Shown here: positions 15,169-22,437 of the stretch, piece by piece
Position numbering within the stretch: position 1 is the first letter of the stretch
How the letters are laid out: each line of letters starts with the position of its first letter
Assembly: GCA_017449265.1 (NCBI GenBank)
Contig: JAFSJW010000043.1
Span: 1-33,801, forward strand
From: Treponema sp.
Lineage (GTDB): Bacteria > Spirochaetota > Spirochaetia > Treponematales > Treponemataceae
DNA: 33,801 nucleotides
Direction of reading: 5' to 3'
Translations under genes and position numbers: made by a program
Notes under the pieces: model-generated
Databases searched by the model: none
The model's input: the letters and a program-made list of their open reading frames with translations, nothing else
What the model was told of the DNA's origin: nothing

Positions 15169-16341
15169 TTACATACTCTCTTTCAAAATCTGAACGATTT
15201 CTTCGTGAGTCAGCTTGCGGTAGCCGCCGTCCAGAAGAAAAGAGCCTTTTGCAATTCCGTCGAACATTTCGGGGGTAACGCCAAGCTCTGAGATGTGGAG
15301 GCACACGCCTATTTCCTTCATCCAGTCTTCCATAGCAGCCAAACCCGACTCAGCGATTTCTTCATCAGAAAGGCCAGCAGCCTGAACTTCCCACACGTTC
15401 TTTGCAAAGCGCACGAACTTCGGCAACCCGTCCTTCATAACGAAGCGATAATATGGAAGAGAAACGCCCGAAAGCGTCATGCCGTGAGTTGCGTCGGTAA
15501 AGGCTCCGATTGACTGACCAATCATGTGAACCATCCAGTCCTGAGTCTTTCCCTTGCCGATGAGGGTGTTGAGAGCCCAGGTCGCAGTCCACATGATGTT
15601 GCTTCGGGCTTCGTAATTCTCTGGCTCTTTTACTGCGATGCGCGAGGCGTGAATCAGAGAGCGCATAAGGCCTTCTGCAATGTAGTCGCTAGTGTTGTCG
15701 TCGCTGCCGGAAAAATACTGCTCCATGATGTGGCTCATGATGTCGAAAATACCTGCGACCATCTGACGCTGCGGAAGGGTATAGGTGTACTTGGGATTGA
15801 GGATTGCAAACTTTGGAAAAACTTCTTCGCCAAAAACGTGGCCAATCTTAAGCTTCTGCGCGTGATTCGTGATTACAGAACCGCCGTTCATTTCGCTGCC
15901 AGTTCCGACCATCGTGAGCACCGAGCCAACCGGAATGATTCTGTCACCGGCCTTTGGCTCTTCCATATTGAGGTAATACTTTTCCCAAGGGTCGCCGTCG
16001 TACCAGGCTGCAACAGAAACTCCCTTTGCATAGTCGCACACCGATCCGCCGCCAACTGCAAGGATAAAATCAACGTTGTTTTCGCGTGCAATCTTACAGC
16101 CTTCAATGAGCTTTTCGCTCGTGGGGTTCGGCATAACTCCGCCGTCTTCAAAAATCTCCTTGCCGTTTGCCTTAAGGATTTTGATTACTTCATCATAAAT
16201 GCCGTTCTTTTTGATTGAACCGCCGCCGTAGCTGAGCATGATTCTCTTTCCGTATTTTGGAAGCTCGGTGTTCAGAAAGTCCAGCGCGTTGTCTCCGAAG
16301 TAAAGTTTGGTGGGGTTTGAGTAGGAAAAGTTTCCGTTCAT
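15169..16341 (-). CDS. Iron-containing alcohol dehydrogenase (YqhD/BdhA-like)
   Basis: A 390-aa group III alcohol dehydrogenase. The nucleotide-binding part has ILAVGGGSVCDYAKG at about residues 93-107 and SVLTMVGTGSEMNGGSVITN at about 139-158. Metal ligands appear in the IFDIMSHIMEQYF segment and in the helix with THGMTLSGVSLPYY. It most resembles NADPH-type butanol/aldehyde reductases, which detoxify reactive aldehydes. The start at 16341 has AAGGAG 9 nt upstream. Its promoter carries a 13-bp palindrome suited to a TetR repressor; a TetR gene lies at 17981. Confidence 0.92.
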   Translation of the reverse strand: MNGNFSYSNPTKLYFGDNALDFLNTELPKYGKRIMLSYGGGSIKKNGIYDEVIKILKANGKEIFEDGGVMPNPTSEKLIEGCKIARENNVDFILAVGGGSVCDYAKGVSVAAWYDGDPWEKYYLNMEEPKAGDRIIPVGSVLTMVGTGSEMNGGSVITNHAQKLKIGHVFGEEVFPKFAILNPKYTYTLPQRQMVAGIFDIMSHIMEQYFSGSDDNTSDYIAEGLMRSLIHASRIAVKEPENYEARSNIMWTATWALNTLIGKGKTQDWMVHMIGQSIGAFTDATHGMTLSGVSLPYYRFVMKDGLPKFVRFAKNVWEVQAAGLSDEEIAESGLAAMEDWMKEIGVCLHISELGVTPEMFDGIAKGSFLLDGGYRKLTHEEIVQILKESM

Positions 16342-16378
16342 AGGTGGGCTCCTTAATGGTGTTTGTTTTTTTTGTAAG

Positions 16379-16429
16379 TAACACAGTGTTATTAATAGAA
16401 AATATAACAGACGAGGTATTATTTGTCAA
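16379..16429 (-). promoter_or_regulatory. Alcohol dehydrogenase promoter with 13-bp palindromic operator
   Basis: Minus-strand TTGACA (16424-16429), an exact 17-nt spacer and TATATT (16401-16406) form a strong sigma-70-type promoter. The perfect palindrome TAACACAGTGTTA (16379-16391) covers the initial transcribed region, a usual place for repressor binding. Confidence 0.72.
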
Positions 16430-16453
16430 GAAAAAGTTTTTGATTTATTAAAT

Positions 16454-16667
16454 GGGCGTTCCCGCCGAAAAGCGGCGGTCGCTATGCCTTTAATAGGAAA
16501 TCCGTTAAAATCGACAGTCCATCGGGACTGTCGATTAGGATTTTCCTACTAATGGGGGTGTGAGATTAATCGAACCCAGGTTCCGCTTGCGCTCCAGCCG
16601 CTTCCTTCGCTCGTTTTACTCGCTCAGTCCAGTGGCCGGCTATCGCCGCCTTGCACATCGCTAACGC
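16454..16667. repeat. GGGCGTT-family element E5, interrupted by an ~88-bp palindromic insertion
   Basis: It starts GGGCGTTCCCGCC, as E6 does, and ends CATCGCTAACGC. Between GGTCGCTATGC (to about 16487) and CCAGGTTCC (16576) is extra sequence absent from E6 at 18625. The extra DNA contains a strong hairpin with a perfect 12-bp stem, AATCGACAGTCC-ATCG-GGACTGTCGATT, framed by outer arms TAGGAAATCC and GGATTTTCCTA (16494-16548). The stretch 16342-16818 has no gene; it holds the promoter above, this element and a palindrome at 16753. Confidence 0.65.
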
Positions 16668-16668
16668 T
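16576..16668. repeat. 93-bp perfect direct repeat, left copy
   Basis: Identical base for base to 18662-18754. The pair brackets the RhuM-family and TetR genes with a 2086-bp period. It is part of elements E5 and E6. Confidence 0.88.
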
Positions 16669-16752
16669 GGACAGCGATTTTATGGAAAGAATTTATAAAT
16701 TGTGATAAGTTGATAGTATAAGATTAAGTTATGCTGATTTTCATAAGATTTC

Positions 16753-16771
16753 ATTAAGTTACTAACTTAAT
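16753..16771. promoter_or_regulatory. 19-bp palindrome upstream of the RhuM-family gene
   Basis: ATTAAGTTA-C-TAACTTAAT is a perfect palindrome 47 nt before the RhuM-family start codon. It may be an operator. No convincing promoter spacing was found around it. Confidence 0.4.
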
Positions 16772-16818
16772 GCTTTTTGATGCATTATGGTTTAAAATGT
16801 TTGCAGGAGTTGCCTTTA

Positions 16819-17895
16819 ATGGAAAACGGAATAATCTTATACACCGACGAAAACGGCAAGACGAATGTTTCTGTACGTTTTGCAGACGAAGACGTTTGGG
16901 TAACGGCAGTCCAACTTGCCGAAATTTACAATACTACTCGGCAGAATATCGGGCAGCACATTGAAAACATTTATAAAGACGAAGAACTGCCGCGAGAGGC
17001 AACTATAAAGAAATTCTTTATAGTTCAAAAAGAGGGAAATCGTGAAGTAAAACGTGAGATTGACCATTACAATCTCGACGTCATTATCGCAATCGGCTAC
17101 CGTGTTCAGTCAGATATTGCCGTTCGTTTCAGGAGATGGGCAACACAGCGGCTTCACGAATATATCCAAAAAGGCTTCACAATGGACGATGAGCGGCTAA
17201 AGCAGGGGCGGAATCGCTATTTTAAGGAACTTTTGCAGAGAATCCGCGATATCCGTTCAAGCGAGCGGAACTTTTATCAGCAGGTTACGGATATTTATGC
17301 AACGGCGACTGATTATGATCCACGTTCAAAAACAACGCTGAATTTTTTTGCAACTGTTCAGAATAAATTGCATTATGCGGTTCATGACGAGTTTTGTGAA
17401 CCGCATATTTTATCGGACACAAAACTCGCTAGCGAAGCGATACATACTGCGGCGGAACTCATTTACGAGAGGGTAGATAGCGAAAAGCCTTTTGTTGGAA
17501 TGACGAATTTTAAGGGCGATTATGTTACAAAAGATGATGTAAAAATCGCAAAGAATTATCTTTCAGAACTTGAATTGCAACGCCTTAATCTGTTGGTTAC
17601 AGAATTCTTGGATTTTGCAGAGTTTCAGGCTCTTGAAGAAAAACCGATGAAAATGCAGGACTGGATTTCTGCTCTTGATAATCAGATAATTGCTCATCAA
17701 AGAAAAATCCTTGAAGGCAAAGGTTCCATTTCTCATGAACAGGCAATGCAGAAAGCAGAGAAAGAATATGATTTATTCCGTCAAAAAGAACTTGCTAATC
17801 TGAAAAGTGATTTTGATTTATTTCTGCAGGATGTGAAAAGTACAAGAAGTGCCATGGAAGATAAACAGACAAAAACTAGTGAAATGTGTAAATAA
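16819..17895 (+). CDS. RhuM-family protein
   Basis: A 358-aa protein of the virulence RhuM family. The N-terminal part has VWVTAVQLAEIYNTTRQNIG, a helix-turn-helix-like segment, then HYNLDVIIAIGYRVQSDIAV. The C-terminal part has NFFATVQNKLHYAVHDEF, then FVGMTNFKGDYVTKDDVKIA and AKNYLSELELQRLNLLVTEF, all typical of RhuM. ATG 16819 is preferred because AGGAG is 9 nt upstream. RhuM genes occur in pathogenicity and defence islands; their biochemical role is unknown. It sits alone between repeat E5 and tetR. Confidence 0.85.
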   Translation: MENGIILYTDENGKTNVSVRFADEDVWVTAVQLAEIYNTTRQNIGQHIENIYKDEELPREATIKKFFIVQKEGNREVKREIDHYNLDVIIAIGYRVQSDIAVRFRRWATQRLHEYIQKGFTMDDERLKQGRNRYFKELLQRIRDIRSSERNFYQQVTDIYATATDYDPRSKTTLNFFATVQNKLHYAVHDEFCEPHILSDTKLASEAIHTAAELIYERVDSEKPFVGMTNFKGDYVTKDDVKIAKNYLSELELQRLNLLVTEFLDFAEFQALEEKPMKMQDWISALDNQIIAHQRKILEGKGSISHEQAMQKAEKEYDLFRQKELANLKSDFDLFLQDVKSTRSAMEDKQTKTSEMCK

Positions 17896-17945
17896 TCTAA
17901 GCAACACCCCGTCCCTAACAACCAGAATAACCAACAACCACTCAC

Positions 17946-17974
17946 TTGTAAAAACTCCCGTTTTGAACTATCCT
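17946..17974 (+). promoter_or_regulatory. Predicted tetR promoter, leaderless layout
   Basis: TTGTAA (17946-17951), 17-nt spacer and TATCCT (17969-17974) followed by six bases and ATG 17981. No ribosome-binding site is seen. The layout repeats that of the LysR gene at 6946 exactly. Confidence 0.5.
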
Positions 17975-17980
17975 AAAACC

Positions 17981-18622
17981 ATGCCAGACTACAAACGCGC
18001 CCGCACGGACGAACAGAAAGAAGAAAGAATGACTCAAATCAAAAAGGCGGCGGACGGACTTTTTAAGACCATGCCTTATACCGAAATCACTCTTTCTACG
18101 ATTGCCGAAAAGCTGGACTGGTCTCGTGCGAACCTTTACAAGTACGTCACCACAAAAGAAGAAATCTACCTCGAAATTACCCAGGACAGGATGACCGAAT
18201 ATCTGGATTCGCTGCTCACCGTTTTTCCCGAAGGCTGCCGTTTTTCGCCGGAGACTGTTGCCGAAATCTGGACGGCGCAGGTTGCAAGCCACGAGGATTA
18301 CTTCCGCTATGTTGCATTCCTTCTTACGATTATCGAGCGCAACGTTACCGTCGAGCGCCTGACAGTTTTTAAGAAGACTTACTATGACCGTGCCTTTCTT
18401 TTGCAGAAGCGCCTTTCATACGCACTCGGAATCACCGAGGAGCAGGCCGACAATCTTTTTCTTGCAATAATGAATTACGGTGCAAGCTATTTTTCCAACT
18501 GCCAGGCAAACCCGCTGATTATTCAGACCCTCAAAGCTCTCAAGATAAAGCCGAAGGAACTCAACCTTGCCCGCGACGTAAAAGATTTTATCCTGATGAA
18601 TATTAAGTGGATGAAGAAGTAA
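17981..18622 (+). CDS. TetR-family transcriptional regulator
   Basis: A 213-aa regulator. The helix-turn-helix region is FKTMPYTEITLSTIAEKLDW, then SRANLYKYVTTKEEIYLEI, at about residues 24-62. The helical C-terminal ligand domain follows. ATG 17981 is chosen; a longer frame from 17849 reads into the RhuM coding end and is unlikely. It may control the alcohol dehydrogenase promoter and its 13-bp palindrome, from which it is now separated by the RhuM gene and element E5. That link is inference. Confidence 0.88.
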   Translation: MPDYKRARTDEQKEERMTQIKKAADGLFKTMPYTEITLSTIAEKLDWSRANLYKYVTTKEEIYLEITQDRMTEYLDSLLTVFPEGCRFSPETVAEIWTAQVASHEDYFRYVAFLLTIIERNVTVERLTVFKKTYYDRAFLLQKRLSYALGITEEQADNLFLAIMNYGASYFSNCQANPLIIQTLKALKIKPKELNLARDVKDFILMNIKWMKK

Positions 18623-18624
18623 TT

Positions 18625-18754
18625 GGGCGTTTCCGCCCGCTTCGCGGTCGGTCGCTACGTTCCAGGTTCCGCTTGCGCTCCAGCCGCTTCCTTCGCTCGT
18701 TTTACTCGCTCAGTCCAGTGGCCGGCTATCGCCGCCTTGCACATCGCTAACGCT
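18625..18754. repeat. GGGCGTT-family element E6 with right copy of the 93-bp repeat
   Basis: Starts GGGCGTTTCCGCCCGCTTCG and ends CATCGCTAACGC. The part from 18662 is identical to 16576-16668. It separates the tetR stop from the convergent threonine aldolase stop, so it probably also acts as a two-way terminator region. Confidence 0.75.
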
Positions 18755-18763
18755 TTGTTTGCC

Positions 18764-19789
18764 TTATAATATCTTTTCCAATTCCGCGATTTTTTCTTTT
18801 GTCGTTGCCCAGCTTGTCGCAAAGCGGACGACGGTGCGTTTTTCATCGTATTTTTCCCAAAAGCTGAACTGCACTTTTTCTTGCAGGCTTTTCATCTTTT
18901 CATTTTCAAGAATAACAAACTGCTGGTTTGTTGGCGAATCCATAAACAATTTGTAGCCTCTTTTGACAAATAGATTTTTCAGCTCTTCTGCCCGCTCAAT
19001 GGCATTCCGGCTGATTTTGAAGTAAAGGTCGTCGGTAAAAAGCGTGTCAAATTGGATTCCTAAGAGCCTTCCTTTTGCCAAAAGCGCGCCGTGTTTTTTT
19101 ACGAGGTTGTCAAAATGAGGCGGCATATTCTTTTTTGTAAAGACAACCGCTTCTCCGCACAAAGCCCCGACCTTTGTTCCGCCGATGTAAAAGACATCGC
19201 AAAGTTCTGCAATGTCAGGTAAAGTCATGTCGGAAGATTTGCTCATAAGTCCGTAGCCGAGCCGCGCACCGTCAAGAAAAAGCGGGATTTTGTGCTTATG
19301 GCAGATTTTTGAAATTTCAGTCAGCTCATTTTTTGAATAAAGCGTTCCATATTCGGTGGGGTGGGAAATGTAGACGATTCCTGGAAAAACCATGTGCTCA
19401 TGATTTCCGTCCGCATAAAAATCAGTGATGAAAGAATCAAGTTCCGCCGCATCAATTTTTCCGTCGTGAGAGGGGAGTGTAAGAACTTTGCGGCCTGTAA
19501 ACTCAATCGCTCCAGCCTCGTGAACGCTCACATGACCGCTTGCGGCCGAAATCACTCCTTCGTAAGGTTTTAGCATCGTGTCGATTACAATCTGATTTGT
19601 CTGAGTTCCGCCCGTCAAAAAAGAAATCTGCGCGTCAGGAAGAGAGTAGGCGGCGGCAATTTTTTCTTTTGCAGACTTTGTGTAAGAGTCCGTGCCGTAG
19701 CCCGAAAGGCATTCCATGTTCGTTTTTGCCAGCGCCTCCAGAATCAGCGGATGTGCGCCTTCTATATAATCACTTTCAAATGACAGCAT
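18764..19789 (-). CDS. Low-specificity threonine aldolase-type PLP enzyme
   Basis: A 341-aa fold-type I PLP protein of the beta-eliminating lyase/threonine aldolase family. FLTGGTQTNQIVIDTML is the N-terminal cofactor loop. IPLFLDGARLGYGL contains the cofactor-binding Asp and Arg. The PLP lysine is in FYIGGTKVGALCGEAVV (near residue 195). It would cleave L-threonine or allo-threonine to glycine and acetaldehyde. AGGAGA precedes the start at 19789. Acetaldehyde release could connect it to the nearby alcohol dehydrogenase, but that is speculation. Confidence 0.88.
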   Translation of the reverse strand: MLSFESDYIEGAHPLILEALAKTNMECLSGYGTDSYTKSAKEKIAAAYSLPDAQISFLTGGTQTNQIVIDTMLKPYEGVISAASGHVSVHEAGAIEFTGRKVLTLPSHDGKIDAAELDSFITDFYADGNHEHMVFPGIVYISHPTEYGTLYSKNELTEISKICHKHKIPLFLDGARLGYGLMSKSSDMTLPDIAELCDVFYIGGTKVGALCGEAVVFTKKNMPPHFDNLVKKHGALLAKGRLLGIQFDTLFTDDLYFKISRNAIERAEELKNLFVKRGYKLFMDSPTNQQFVILENEKMKSLQEKVQFSFWEKYDEKRTVVRFATSWATTKEKIAELEKIL

Positions 19790-19810
19790 TTTTTCTCCTG
19801 ATTTTTGTTG

Positions 19811-19840
19811 ATTATATCAAAAAGAGTGAATTTTTGTCAC
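19811..19840 (-). promoter_or_regulatory. Threonine aldolase promoter
   Basis: Minus-strand GTGACA (19835-19840), an 18-nt spacer and perfect TATAAT (19811-19816), with the start codon 21 nt further and AGGAGA between. Confidence 0.65.
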
Positions 19841-19897
19841 ATCTTTGTTATCAGTTTCTTTTTCTCATTTTCAAAATCTCGTCTTATTCCACGAGCC

Positions 19898-20154
19898 TTA
19901 TATTTTTGCAGATTCCGCAGTCATCGGACAAGCCTCCGGCAATTTGCGGAACTCGTTTAATTTTAGCCGTCCGTCGCACACGCGGTGGTTGCGAACAGGA
20001 TTTCCGGCGGCAATCGAATACGGCTCAACATTGCTCCCGACCACGCTGTTCGCGCCGATAATCGCTCCGTCGCCAATGTGAGCGCCGGGAAGAATCACCG
20101 CATTCTGACCTCCAAAATAGTTTATTCTTCCTTTGCGCTCCAATGCGGGCGTCC
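19898..20154 (-). pseudogene. Fragment of a hexapeptide (Vat/CAT-B-like) acetyltransferase
   Basis: The minus-strand frame reads GQNAVILPGAHIGDGAIIGA, then NSVVGSNVEPYSIAAGNPVR, the distinctive C-terminal beta-helix turns of xenobiotic acetyltransferases. The N-terminal two thirds are missing: the frame upstream runs into the attC B site. After GNPVR the sequence no longer resembles the family. The 495-bp interval between the threonine aldolase and the toxin gene contains only this fragment, the aldolase promoter and attC B. Confidence 0.72.
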
Positions 20155-20280
20155 ATATAACAATTGGTTGTACCGCAGCGGGCCTGACTGCCTGTCGGCT
20201 ATGATGCATCGTGCGCGCAAGCGCACTAGATAATAATTTCCTTAAATGCAAACGACCGAAGGTCGTAACCTTTGTTAGGT
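20155..20280 (-). other. Integron attC site B (minus orientation)
   Basis: On the minus strand a 126-bp imperfect palindrome runs from ACCTAAC (perfect RYYYAAC) to GTTATAT. Terminal arms pair: ACCTAACAAAGGTTACGAC with GTACAACCAATTGTTATAT. The middle part, TAGCCGACAGG...GTCAGGCC...TGCGGTAC, is the motif shared with sites A and C, with extra G and A in the left arm. It lies 5 bp after the toxin stop in the transcription direction. Its ACCTAAC is the exact complement of the GTTAGGT at the 5' end of this cassette (site C, R'). Confidence 0.78.
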
Positions 20281-20285
20281 TGCTT

Positions 20286-20600
20286 TTATATTAAATTAGC
20301 ATAATCTCTTTTTACATAAAAGATTCTCATTATAGATACTTCTTTCTCAACATCATCGATTAAGTACAGAGCGATATAATTTTTTTTGAAAAGAAATCTG
20401 TGATATCCTTCAGATTGCAAAACTGAATCATTACTTAACGGATACATATAGGGATTATCTGAAATATTGTTTTTTTCTTCGAGAAATTCTTCAAGTAAAC
20501 TTTCAGCGGCGCTTGGATTATAAAGTTTATCTGTAAAATAAATTACAATTTCGGATAAATCCTGCTCGGCCTTTTCCATGATTCGGACATTATAGGCCAT
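20286..20600 (-). CDS. ParE/RelE-superfamily toxin
   Basis: A 104-aa toxin with the RelE/ParE fold pattern: YNVRIMEKAEQDLSEIVIYF, a central region PYMYPLSNDSVLQSEGYHRF, and the C-terminal IMRIFYVKRDYANLI, where IFYVKRDYA matches the family's final strand. It overlaps the antitoxin by 11 nt. RelE members cut ribosome-bound mRNA and ParE members target gyrase; sequence alone does not settle which applies. Such pairs are common stabilisers of integron cassettes. Confidence 0.87.
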   Translation of the reverse strand: MAYNVRIMEKAEQDLSEIVIYFTDKLYNPSAAESLLEEFLEEKNNISDNPYMYPLSNDSVLQSEGYHRFLFKKNYIALYLIDDVEKEVSIMRIFYVKRDYANLI

Positions 20601-20850
20601 GATTTTTCCTTATTCTTGAAATTGCATCTTCAACAGAAGAATACTTTCCCTGTTTCATATCCTGTTTTGCTTCTTCAAGTTTTCCATATACGTTTGCAAG
20701 GAACATGTTCTTTTCATAAGTTTCCATGCTCATTAAGACCATGTCTCCATATCCATTTTTTGTAACAAAAATAGGTTCTTCTTCTTCATGGCAAAGAGCT
20801 GAAATTGCTGTTGTGTTTTTTAAATCCCTTATAGGAACTATTCTTGGCAT
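20590..20850 (-). CDS. Phd/YefM-type antitoxin
   Basis: An 86-aa protein with the Phd/YefM N-terminus, IVPIRDLKNTTAISALCHEE, followed by EPIFVTKNGYGDMVLMSMET. The C-terminal half is a helix that would wrap around the toxin. It precedes and overlaps the toxin gene, the standard order. AAGGAG lies 7 nt before the start. GTGG...CCAC around the -10 may be its operator. Confidence 0.87.
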   Translation of the reverse strand: MPRIVPIRDLKNTTAISALCHEEEEPIFVTKNGYGDMVLMSMETYEKNMFLANVYGKLEEAKQDMKQGKYSSVEDAISRIRKNHGL

Positions 20851-20871
20851 TTGTATTCTCCTTGTGGGATT

Positions 20872-20901
20872 ATTTTACCACGATATTTGTTTTTTTGTCC
20901 A
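20872..20901 (-). promoter_or_regulatory. Toxin-antitoxin promoter
   Basis: Minus-strand TGGACA (20896-20901), an 18-nt spacer, TAAAAT (20872-20877). The -10 is enclosed by GTGG and CCAC arms. A GC hairpin with loop TCAAG (20910-20924) lies just upstream. Confidence 0.5.
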
Positions 20902-20930
20902 TAAAAATGGCGGGCTTGACCCGCTGCTAA

Positions 20931-20963
20931 AAAATCCAGACAAGCTTGACTTGGCTGGATTTT
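20931..20963 (-). terminator. Rho-independent terminator after the lipoprotein gene
   Basis: On the minus strand AAAATCCAG and CTGGATTTT form a stem, with inner CAAG/CTTG pairs, and the right arm ends in six T residues. It lies 22 bp after the lipoprotein stop. Confidence 0.6.
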
Positions 20964-20985
20964 CCATTTTTTCGTAAATCTTAGT

Positions 20986-21399
20986 TTATTCTTTTTCGGC
21001 ATACATCCAAACTTTAGAACTGGATGAATAGGCATACTCAAAAAATGCAATATCATTTCCCAAAGTTTCTAAGCAAGCTATTTCAGCATTGGCTTGAACT
21101 GTTGTCATTCCATACTGCGTTAGAAAATCACGAATTTCATCTTTTGTAACACCTTTTGTGCTGTTATCATAATTTGATGTTGTGTTTTGATACAAATAAT
21201 CTCTTATTGTTTTTATATTTTCATGTGTTATATTTGCTCCATACGATGATGCCATGCTAAATGCGGTAGTGTAAGTTGAATTGGATACGACACCGATTTC
21301 AATCTTGTATGTTGTAGTTGGAGTTGATGGGTTACTACAACCAATAAAAGAAAATGCGAATACTAAAGTTGTAATGAAGGTAATAAAAATTTTTTTCAT
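20986..21399 (-). CDS. Small secreted lipoprotein of unknown function
   Basis: A 137-aa protein with a type II signal: MKKIFITFITTLVFAFSFIG followed by Cys-Ser-Asn, where FIGC is a lipobox. The mature part starts with a Pro/Thr-rich linker (NPSTPTTTYKIEIG), then a mostly helical region with GVTKDEIRDFLTQYGMT. I do not recognise a family. AGGAGGA precedes the start. It is the first gene after the 5' core of its cassette and lies upstream of the toxin-antitoxin pair, so it is the payload of that cassette. Confidence 0.78.
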   Translation of the reverse strand: MKKIFITFITTLVFAFSFIGCSNPSTPTTTYKIEIGVVSNSTYTTAFSMASSYGANITHENIKTIRDYLYQNTTSNYDNSTKGVTKDEIRDFLTQYGMTTVQANAEIACLETLGNDIAFFEYAYSSSSKVWMYAEKE

Positions 21400-21466
21400 G
21401 ATAAAATCCTCCTAGATTTTATTTAATTAGAATAAATGTCAGATGATTTATCTTATTAACAATAAG

Positions 21467-21481
21467 TGGCGCAGTGCGCCA
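21467..21481. promoter_or_regulatory. 15-bp perfect palindrome next to attC site C
   Basis: TGGCGCA-G-TGCGCCA, immediately beside the cassette junction and upstream of the lipoprotein gene. It could be an operator or a hairpin near the cassette's 5' end. Confidence 0.35.
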
Positions 21482-21484
21482 TCA

Positions 21485-21547
21485 ACCTAACAACTGGTTG
21501 TACCGCACGCGGCTTGACCGCGTGTCGGCTACGAACTTTTGTTATGC
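21485..21547 (-). other. Integron attC site C (minus orientation)
   Basis: On the minus strand 63 bp runs from GCATAAC (R'') to GTTAGGT (a perfect GTTRRRY core). The arms pair as GTAGCCGACACGCGG with CCGCGTGCGGTAC, leaving unpaired G and A in the left arm, around loop TCAAG. It follows the DpnII operon's last stop by 5 bp. GCATAAC is the exact complement of GTTATGC found on the same strand at 24237-24243, the 5' side of the operon. Confidence 0.82.
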
Positions 21548-21552
21548 TTTGT

Positions 21553-22437
21553 TTACTCAATCGGTAAATATATTCCAAAATACGGACTTTCTTCATGAAT
21601 TTCCAATATTCCTTTTAAAGGTTTGTCCGAATATTTTATTATTTTTTCACGATATTCAAATCGTGTTTTTATATCGTTAATTTCTTCTCTGCGTTTTTTA
21701 GAAATATCCAAGAATGATTCTTCTTTGTCTAAACCTAAAAATCTACGATTCAATAAACTTGCGGCAATTCCGGTGGTACTGCTTCCAGTAAATGGATCTA
21801 GAATCCAGTCATTTTCTTTTGTTGAAGCAAGAATTATACGGGCAAGCAAAGGCAACGGTTTTTGAGTTGGATGCTTTCCGCAAGACTTTTCCCATTTTGC
21901 AATGGCTGGTAGACTCCACAAATCTCGCATTTGTGTCCCCCCATTTATTTCTTTCATGAGTTCATAATTATAATAGTGAGTGACTTTTTTATTTTTCCTT
22001 GCCCAGAGAATGAACTCCGTGGAATGAGTAAAAAACTTACAGGATAAATTCGGTGGTGGATTTGTCTTAGCCCAAGTAATGCAATTTAGAATTCTAAAAT
22101 CTAATTCGTTGAGCATTTGTGCCACAGAAAAAATATTATGATATGTACCAGAAATCCAAATTGTTCCGTTTTCCTTTAGTTTTTCACGGCATAATGAAAG
22201 CCATTTAAAATTGAATTCGTTATCTTTCTCAAAACCTTGAGATTTATCCCAGTCGCCTTTGTTCACGGAAACTTGTTTTCCGCTCTGAACAGAAATTCCT
22301 CCGTTAGAAAGAAAATAAGGTGGATCGGCAAAAATCATATCGAACTGAAAATTGATGTTGGGTAGCAGCTCAAGGCTATCACCTTTTGCAAGAGTAAAGT
22401 CTTTGTTTTCTGAACGATACCATGCTTTTATAGACAT
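21553..22437 (-). CDS. dpnA: DpnA-like second methyltransferase of the DpnII system
   Basis: A 294-aa class-beta adenine methyltransferase. The catalytic DPPY is at residues 38-41 (IFADPPYFLSNGG), before the AdoMet motif WILDPFTGSSTTGIAA at about 220-235. That order defines the beta class and matches DpnA. In DpnII systems DpnA can also methylate single-stranded GATC and protects incoming DNA during transformation. It starts on the last base of the endonuclease stop (TAATG). The gene order here is dpnM, endonuclease, dpnA, whereas Streptococcus has dpnM, dpnA, dpnB. Confidence 0.88.
   Translation of the reverse strand: MSIKAWYRSENKDFTLAKGDSLELLPNINFQFDMIFADPPYFLSNGGISVQSGKQVSVNKGDWDKSQGFEKDNEFNFKWLSLCREKLKENGTIWISGTYHNIFSVAQMLNELDFRILNCITWAKTNPPPNLSCKFFTHSTEFILWARKNKKVTHYYNYELMKEINGGTQMRDLWSLPAIAKWEKSCGKHPTQKPLPLLARIILASTKENDWILDPFTGSSTTGIAASLLNRRFLGLDKEESFLDISKKRREEINDIKTRFEYREKIIKYSDKPLKGILEIHEESPYFGIYLPIE

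Noticed and set aside
15526..16218. 230-codon plus-strand ORF antisense to the alcohol dehydrogenase
   Set aside because: No family resemblance; it is a codon-bias shadow of a well-supported gene on the other strand.
20910..20963. A fourth attC between the lipoprotein and antitoxin genes
   Set aside because: Two stem-loops share the TCAAG loop with the attC sites, but there are no RYYYAAC or GTTRRRY boxes and no paired arms beyond the stems; terminator and promoter explain them.
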